This document shows, piece after piece, positions 6,492 to 10,138 of a stretch of 10,138 nt of DNA. The notes below the pieces were generated by a model, which saw only the letters and a program-made list of their open reading frames with translations, ran no database searches and was not told the DNA's origin. The stretch comes from JBEKZQ01 sp049509675 (GTDB taxonomy: Bacteria > Planctomycetota > Planctomycetia > Pirellulales > Thermoguttaceae). Both the position numbers and the translations under genes were made by a program. Within the stretch, counting starts at the first letter, position 1. Each line of letters starts with the position of its first letter. The stretch covers positions 1 to 10,138 of the forward strand of contig JBEKZQ010000227.1 of the NCBI GenBank assembly GCA_049509675.1. The letters run 5' to 3'.

Positions 6492-6537
6492 GTACAAAAT
6501 CGGCAGAAGTCGAGCTAAACCAAGCAAAGGGAGTCCA

Positions 6538-9099
6538 ATGATGCTGAAAGCGTTCAGACTGGTTGCATGCACAGTGCTTTTTTCGGTTGCTTGCTTCATC
6601 CCACTGTCGAATGGGGCGCTCGAGCCATGGGCGTCCAACACCGACCCCACGGACGTCCCAGGAAGCCACGTCCAGGACGTCGCCACCGCGCCTTTCACCT
6701 ACAACGTCACGCAGGGCGGCACGATCGACGGAAAGATGTCTACCACGCTCCCCGGCGTCTGGCAGCCGTACGAGCAGACCTGGGAGTCGAACCGTTCGGT
6801 ACGCATGGAGAACGTCGGCGCCGCAAAGGTGATCAATCCGTGGCTGAAAATAGGACCCATCGACTTCTTCTCCCAGCAGACTATAGCGAACTCGGTTACG
6901 GAGGGGCTTTCCACCGACAGGGAAAAGGCCCTCGCGATATTCTACTTCTACATCACCCACCGCTACCACAAAGGCAATGCTGACAACGGAGCGCAGGGCG
7001 ACGTTTCGCAGGCGGTGAACGTATTCGGTTTCAACACCTGCGGAAACAGCACGCTGTGCATGTCGGACCTGCTTGAGAAGGTCGGAGTACGTGATTGCAT
7101 ATTCAGCCATTGCCCCGGCCACTGCGTCCCGCAGGCTTTTTTCGACGGCAAGTACAACACGCTTGACGGGGACATGGCCACCATGATGCTCATGCGGGAC
7201 AACCACACCCTCGCAAACGAGAGGGATTTGATACGCGACCACGACCTGATAAAACGCGTGCATCAGTATGGAATCATGAGTCCCATGGATCCTCTCAAGA
7301 ATAATGAGGACTACGCGCAGTATTACACGTGGGAGGGAGACACGACCGTGCGGCTCAAAGGCTGGAACTGGTGGACCATGGGCATGGAACTGCGTCCGCA
7401 CGAAGCCATCGAGTGGAGGTGGGGACATGAGACTCCGGCGAAATATCACGGCGATATGACGGGATATCCCCCGATGGTCCCGGACACGCTCTATAACGGC
7501 GTTTGGGAATACGCTCCGGATTTCAAGAACGATTCGCAGTGGCGCGCCGGGGCGACCGTGACGAACATTACCAACAAAGACGGTGTCCTCACGGCCACGG
7601 AAGGAGGCACGGGCACCATCGTTTGGCCTATGAGAGTGCCTTATCAATTCATCGGAGGCGCCCTTGCCGCCGCCGGCGACGGATACGCTTTCGACATTGG
7701 TCTCCCAAACCCGAAAGATGGGAAGCCCGTTTACACGCCGCTGGCGACGTTGGCGGAGTTTGACGGCAAGTTCAAAGGCCGCACAGCCATGGGGAACGAG
7801 TACTGGATTAGATGCACCTTGACAGGCAGAGCTTCGTTGAGCGGCGTCACAATCAAGAACGACATCCAGATGGCGCCGCTGGCCATGCCGTCCATGACCG
7901 TGGGAAACAACAGTTTCACGTACTTGGAGCACACGGACGGCAGAAGCGGCACAAACGCCGCCAGGAATGTGCGGATCACGCACAACTGGGTCGAAAGGTC
8001 GAAGACACGCCCTCCGAAGGCGTGCGAATCTCCCGTATATCCGGCCAACGGCGGCAAGAGCGACGGCACGGACGTGGTGTTCCAGTGGAATGCCGCCACG
8101 CACCCCGACGGCGACGCCATCACGGATTATCATTTCCAGCTTTCGGACCATCTCGAAATGAGATGGCCCATGTCTCCCAATTTCGACAAGTACATTTCAA
8201 GGACGCCCGACAAAGGCAAGACCCGCTACACGCTGCCGCGTCCCGGCCTGTTGACGCACGGCAAGACCTATTACTGGCACGTGAAAGCGAAGGATTCCAG
8301 CGGCGTCTGGGGGCCGTGGAGCGGCACTTGGAGTTTCACGGCGCAGGGGCCGGCATATCCCATCAACTTGGCGATCAAACACAACGCGGGCACCGGAATA
8401 GGCACATTGACGTGGAGCGCCAACTTGGCGGGAAGGGCGCCCGCCAAGTACAGGGTATATGGCAGCGACGAGAAGGGCTTTACGGTCCATGACGCCCCCT
8501 ATGAAGTCAAACTTGGCGATACGAAAGAGCTCGCCAACCCGTTTCCCGCAAACTTCGTGGCCGAGGTCGCAGGCACTTCCCTGGATGTTGTGGGCGTGGG
8601 CAACGCTCTTCCGAACGCCAACAGGGCCTATTACCGCGTGGTGGCGGTGGACGGCAAGGATAAGAGAAGCGGGGATTCGGATTATGTCGAAGCCCCCAGG
8701 CCGTTCATCTACAGCGCACCGGTCACGAGCGCGCCGGCGGGCCAGCCTTATCGTTATCAAGTGAAGGCCATCTGTTCCATAGGTGATTTTACGAGAAGGG
8801 ATGGCGCCAGACCCAAGCCCGGAGCCAAATTCTGGAAGATCGAGCCTCTGAGGTTTTCGCTCACGCAAAAACCGAACTGGATGAGCATCAACGCCGACAC
8901 CGGGCTGATAACAGGCACGTCGGACGGGACGGGCGGGACGGTGACCGTGAGCGTGACTCTCACGAAAGAGCACCGGCTGGTGCATGACAAAGATAATATC
9001 GTGTGGGGGAACGAATATGAACAAAGCAAGACGTATGAGACCGTGGGGCCCGTGACGCAGCAGTTTGTCGTGAGCGGCGCGGACGTGAAAAGGACGTGA
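6538..9099 (+). CDS. Exported transglutaminase-like protein with FN3 and Ig-like domains (853 aa)
   Basis: I chose ATG 6538 because AAAGGGAG sits 5 nt upstream and the first ~27 residues form a signal peptide (MMLKAFRLVACTVLFSVACF, then IPLSNGA); the frame is open further upstream without a start signal. Residues ~110-215 resemble a transglutaminase/papain-like core: a helix around EKALAIFYFYITHRY, then NTCGNSTLC with the likely nucleophile Cys168, GHCVPQAFFDGKY with His195, and LDGD with Asp210. The spacing suits a Cys-His-Asp triad. Residues ~330-490 look like beta-sandwich. Residues ~492-604 (SPVYPANGGKSDGTDVVFQW ... TYYWHVKAKDSSGVWGPWSG) and ~607-718 are fibronectin-III-like, and residues ~725-850 match putative Ig domains with 'NWMSINADTGLITGT'. 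In such proteins the core may act as a peptidase, an amidase or a crosslinker. Activity and substrate are not shown. It is the most intact gene in the window and appears monocistronic. Confidence 0.78.
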   Translation: MMLKAFRLVACTVLFSVACFIPLSNGALEPWASNTDPTDVPGSHVQDVATAPFTYNVTQGGTIDGKMSTTLPGVWQPYEQTWESNRSVRMENVGAAKVINPWLKIGPIDFFSQQTIANSVTEGLSTDREKALAIFYFYITHRYHKGNADNGAQGDVSQAVNVFGFNTCGNSTLCMSDLLEKVGVRDCIFSHCPGHCVPQAFFDGKYNTLDGDMATMMLMRDNHTLANERDLIRDHDLIKRVHQYGIMSPMDPLKNNEDYAQYYTWEGDTTVRLKGWNWWTMGMELRPHEAIEWRWGHETPAKYHGDMTGYPPMVPDTLYNGVWEYAPDFKNDSQWRAGATVTNITNKDGVLTATEGGTGTIVWPMRVPYQFIGGALAAAGDGYAFDIGLPNPKDGKPVYTPLATLAEFDGKFKGRTAMGNEYWIRCTLTGRASLSGVTIKNDIQMAPLAMPSMTVGNNSFTYLEHTDGRSGTNAARNVRITHNWVERSKTRPPKACESPVYPANGGKSDGTDVVFQWNAATHPDGDAITDYHFQLSDHLEMRWPMSPNFDKYISRTPDKGKTRYTLPRPGLLTHGKTYYWHVKAKDSSGVWGPWSGTWSFTAQGPAYPINLAIKHNAGTGIGTLTWSANLAGRAPAKYRVYGSDEKGFTVHDAPYEVKLGDTKELANPFPANFVAEVAGTSLDVVGVGNALPNANRAYYRVVAVDGKDKRSGDSDYVEAPRPFIYSAPVTSAPAGQPYRYQVKAICSIGDFTRRDGARPKPGAKFWKIEPLRFSLTQKPNWMSINADTGLITGTSDGTGGTVTVSVTLTKEHRLVHDKDNIVWGNEYEQSKTYETVGPVTQQFVVSGADVKRT

Positions 9100-9136
9100 A
9101 AAGGGGCAATGATTTCCCCCGTTCCTTGCTGGTGGA

Positions 9137-9175
9137 GGAACATCAGGGTCAGGAACATCAGGGTCAGACTTTAAC
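9137..9175 (+). repeat. Left inverted end of the RAYT-derived element
   Basis: Two perfect tandem copies of the 15-nt unit GGAACATCAGGGTCA (9137-9151 and 9152-9166) are followed by GACTTTAAC (9167-9175). The reverse complement recurs at 9434-9472. Confidence 0.85.
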
Positions 9176-9383
9176 TGCAAACTGACATCATCTGCTGGTA
9201 TAACTGCGCGACGACGTCGGAGAAGGCGTAGAGCATGGTTGCCGCCGAAGACAGGCCGTCGGCGAGTTGGCTGAGGAACCGCTGACGATCGTCATTCGTC
9301 CAAAGAACTTGCTGCCGCCCGTTACCGCGGCTGGTGACGTGGTACAGCGCGTCGGGGAAGTCAATGCGTGGAGGTCCTGCCAT
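9171..9383 (-). pseudogene. RAYT (REP-associated Y1 transposase), internally deleted
   Basis: The minus-strand ATG (complement of 9381-9383) opens MAGPPRIDFPDALYHVTSRG and continues NGRQQVLWTNDDRQRFLSQL. This is the characteristic N-terminus of REP-associated tyrosine transposases (TnpA_REP/RAYT, Y1 HUH family: 'MARPLRIEFPGALYHVTSRGN'). Full-length proteins have 150-300 residues with an HUH motif (PNHxH) and a catalytic tyrosine. This one keeps about 50 family residues and then runs through unrelated residues into the element's own end, stopping at TAA (complement of 9171-9173) after 70 residues. Both catalytic motifs are absent, so it cannot nick DNA. No ribosome-binding site precedes the ATG, which lies close to the predicted transcript start. 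Confidence 0.75.
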
Positions 9384-9392
9384 GATCCCAAT

Positions 9393-9421
9393 ACGATATC
9401 AGACGCCATGCCGCCTGTCAA
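9393..9421 (-). promoter_or_regulatory. Promoter of the RAYT remnant
   Basis: On the minus strand a perfect TTGACA (complement of 9416-9421) and TATCGT (complement of 9393-9398, 4/6 match) are separated by the ideal 17 nt. The predicted start at about 9385-9387 lies only a few bases before the ATG at 9383, so the mRNA would be leaderless or nearly so. Confidence 0.5.
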
Positions 9422-9433
9422 GGCCAGTTAGCT

Positions 9434-9472
9434 GTTAAAGTCTGACCCTGATGTCCCCGACCCTGATGTCCC
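9434..9472 (-). repeat. Right inverted end of the RAYT-derived element
   Basis: The reverse complement reads GGGACATCAGGGTCG, GGGACATCAGGGTCA, GACTTTAAC, matching the left end at 36 of 39 positions with the same tandem two-unit structure. All three differences are A/G transitions. The left copy has the two 15-nt units identical, while this copy has diverged between units. Confidence 0.85.
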
Positions 9473-9706
9473 CCTAAAGCCGGAGTGGGGCCAGGATCGC
9501 ATCTGCTCCACAGTCTCGCGGTCGATCTTCTCCGCCGCCACGAGCAGGTCGAAGACCTTGTCTTGCCAAGTCGCGAGCAACAACTCGGCACTGGTTTTCG
9601 GCAGACAGACGAAGGTACCATCGGGGGCGAACGCGCCGTCGGGGGCGATGGAATGGATGTGGAGACGAAAGTGGATCAGTACGGATTTCAGAGCATCGAG
9701 AACCAT
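9473..9706 (-). pseudogene. IS91-like (Y2 HUH) transposase fragment
   Basis: Minus-strand coding from about 9690 reads FRLHIHSIAPDGAF, PDGTFVCLPK, LLLATWQDKVFDLLVAAEKI, DRETVEQMRSWPHSGF. The pattern H-hydrophobic-H ... DGxF ... DGxFVxLP ... SWxHSGF is the middle of IS91/IS801-type rolling-circle transposases (Y2_Tnp), with HIH as the HUH metal-binding motif. The N-terminal zinc-finger part and the C-terminal two-tyrosine active site are missing. Coding similarity stops at HSGF, right where the neighbouring element's end begins (9472), so that border probably marks the truncation. Upstream (above about 9706) the frame stays open but runs into hairpin repeats and does not look like transposase. 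An ATG at 9706 exists but there is no reason to think it is used. Confidence 0.65.
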
Positions 9707-9756
9707 ACCGCCGCCGGAGTTCACTGCCTGTTTGGCGTTTCGCGAGATCGGTTTGC

Positions 9757-9970
9757 ACGCCCGTTCACGGGCGTTTCCGCCGCAGGCGGTCTTCGGCCCG
9801 ACGTTCACGTCGGGTTGGCGAGAAGCCCACCCCGCCTGTCCCCGTTCCCCGCCCGCCGCCAAAGGCGGCGGGCGGGGAACGGGAGGCAACCTGCGCACGA
9901 GCGTCTTAGTCCACCCGTGCTAAAGCACGGGCCTAATACCGCCTACGGCGGAAAGGGCCATGAATGGCCC
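9757..9970. repeat. Array of seven perfect hairpins
   Basis: Seven perfect inverted repeats occur in 214 bp: ACGCCCG/CGGGCGT loop TTCA (9757-9774); CCGCC/GGCGG loop GCA (9777-9789); CCCGACG/CGTCGGG loop TTCA (9797-9814); a 20-bp stem with loop AAA (9841-9883); CCCGTGC/GCACGGG loop TAAA (9914-9931); CCGCC/GGCGG loop TAC (9939-9951); GGGCCA/TGGCCC loop TGAA (9955-9970). Stem sequences differ between units while complementarity is perfect. Long-stem units with 4-nt loops alternate with units having 3-nt loops. This resembles REP/BIME-type palindromes recognised by HUH transposases. No gene is visible through the array, and a run of intrinsic terminators is unlikely because there are no T tracts. 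Confidence 0.8.
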
Positions 9971-10138
9971 TGACTGCTCGCCCAGGTCGCCGAAAGCAGA
10001 GTTTGCCCTTGAAATTGGGCCGCGCGGCGTGCTACGCTGGGCGGCGATGCTCAGGCCTGCGAAAAACTCGATGATCGGCCCCTCCGGGCCGGTCGCGGCG
10101 TTGCCCCAGGCAGTATAAGTCCAAAGGTATGCAAGTAA
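9971..10138. other. Right edge, nothing recognised
   Basis: The last 168 bases contain no complete gene with a start signal. A minus-strand frame is open from the window edge (reading LLAYLWTYTAWGNAATGPEG) into the hairpin array, and a plus-strand frame ends at TAA near 10119. Neither matches a family I know. The edge may cut a gene that continues outside. Confidence 0.3.

Larger units (their letters stand above)
9137..9472 (-). mobile_element. Non-autonomous RAYT/IS200-like element (MITE-like, 336 bp)
   Basis: The element is bounded by 39-bp inverted ends (9137-9175 and 9434-9472, 36/39 matches) and contains only the first part of a Y1 HUH transposase gene on the minus strand with its promoter. 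The catalytic core has been removed by an internal deletion, so movement would require a transposase supplied in trans. No target-site duplication is visible, which fits HUH transposition. On the right it abuts an IS91-like transposase fragment; on the left, the 3' end of the transglutaminase-like gene is 37 bp away. Confidence 0.7.

Noticed and set aside
6448..8151. 567-codon open frame on the minus strand
   Set aside because: It lies antisense to the well-supported exported transglutaminase-like gene, its product is rich in V, R, G and H without domain motifs, and it has no start signal. Long antisense frames are expected at this GC content.
9101..9122. GGGG/CCCC hairpin after the transglutaminase-like gene as a terminator
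   Set aside because: Only a 4-bp stem with a 9-nt loop and no T run follows; too weak to call.
8197..9180. 327-codon minus-strand frame opposite the FN3/Ig-like region
   Set aside because: Same reasoning: shadow of the plus-strand gene, beginning inside the element's inverted end, with no recognisable motif.

Overview
The window is GC-rich, with long signal-peptide proteins acting on polysaccharide or protein substrates, a DUF6288 remnant, and a RAYT-type element whose ends repeat a GACCCTGATGTTCC-like word. Together these suggest a bacterium of the PVC superphylum (Planctomycetota, Lentisphaerota or Kiritimatiellota), probably from an environmental genome. No taxonomic marker gene is present, so this is inference from gene content and style.

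Layout. (1) 1-1019, +: 3' part of a large gene ending in a DUF4091/GH123-like glycoside-hydrolase tail. (2) 1171-1491, -: a 106-residue conserved-looking protein of unknown function. (3) 1499-1988: what looks like the stub of a type II CRISPR-Cas locus. It holds one degenerate CRISPR-repeat-like copy, a divergent ~130-nt small RNA with every expected part of a tracrRNA (promoter, anti-repeat, GAAA-loop hairpin, second hairpin, terminator with a U run), and a 67-codon N-terminal remnant of cas9 carrying the RuvC-I motif. (4) 2159-4741, +: a secreted heparinase II/III-like polysaccharide lyase whose 3' end looks replaced. (5) 4742-6400: debris, made of an unassigned in-frame coding-like tail, a secreted glycosidase-like gene that has lost its middle, and, joined head-on to it at about 5640, an antisense DUF6288 gene with several frameshifts. 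(6) 6538-9099, +: an intact 853-residue exported protein with a transglutaminase-like Cys-His-Asp domain, two fibronectin-III-like domains and a C-terminal Ig-like domain. (7) 9137-9472: a non-autonomous element with near-perfect 39-bp inverted ends around a truncated RAYT (Y1 HUH) transposase. (8) 9473-9706, -: an IS91-like (Y2 HUH) transposase fragment cut at the element border. (9) 9757-9970: an array of seven perfect hairpins.

How it fits together. The intact exported genes would scavenge sulfated or acidic glycans and glycoproteins. The rest is a turnover zone where defence and catabolic genes have been cut by rearrangement and transposition. The most interesting item is the apparently transcribable orphan tracrRNA beside a destroyed cas9. 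The hairpin array next to two kinds of HUH transposase remnant comes second. The many breakpoints could also partly reflect metagenomic misassembly, which the sequence alone cannot exclude.
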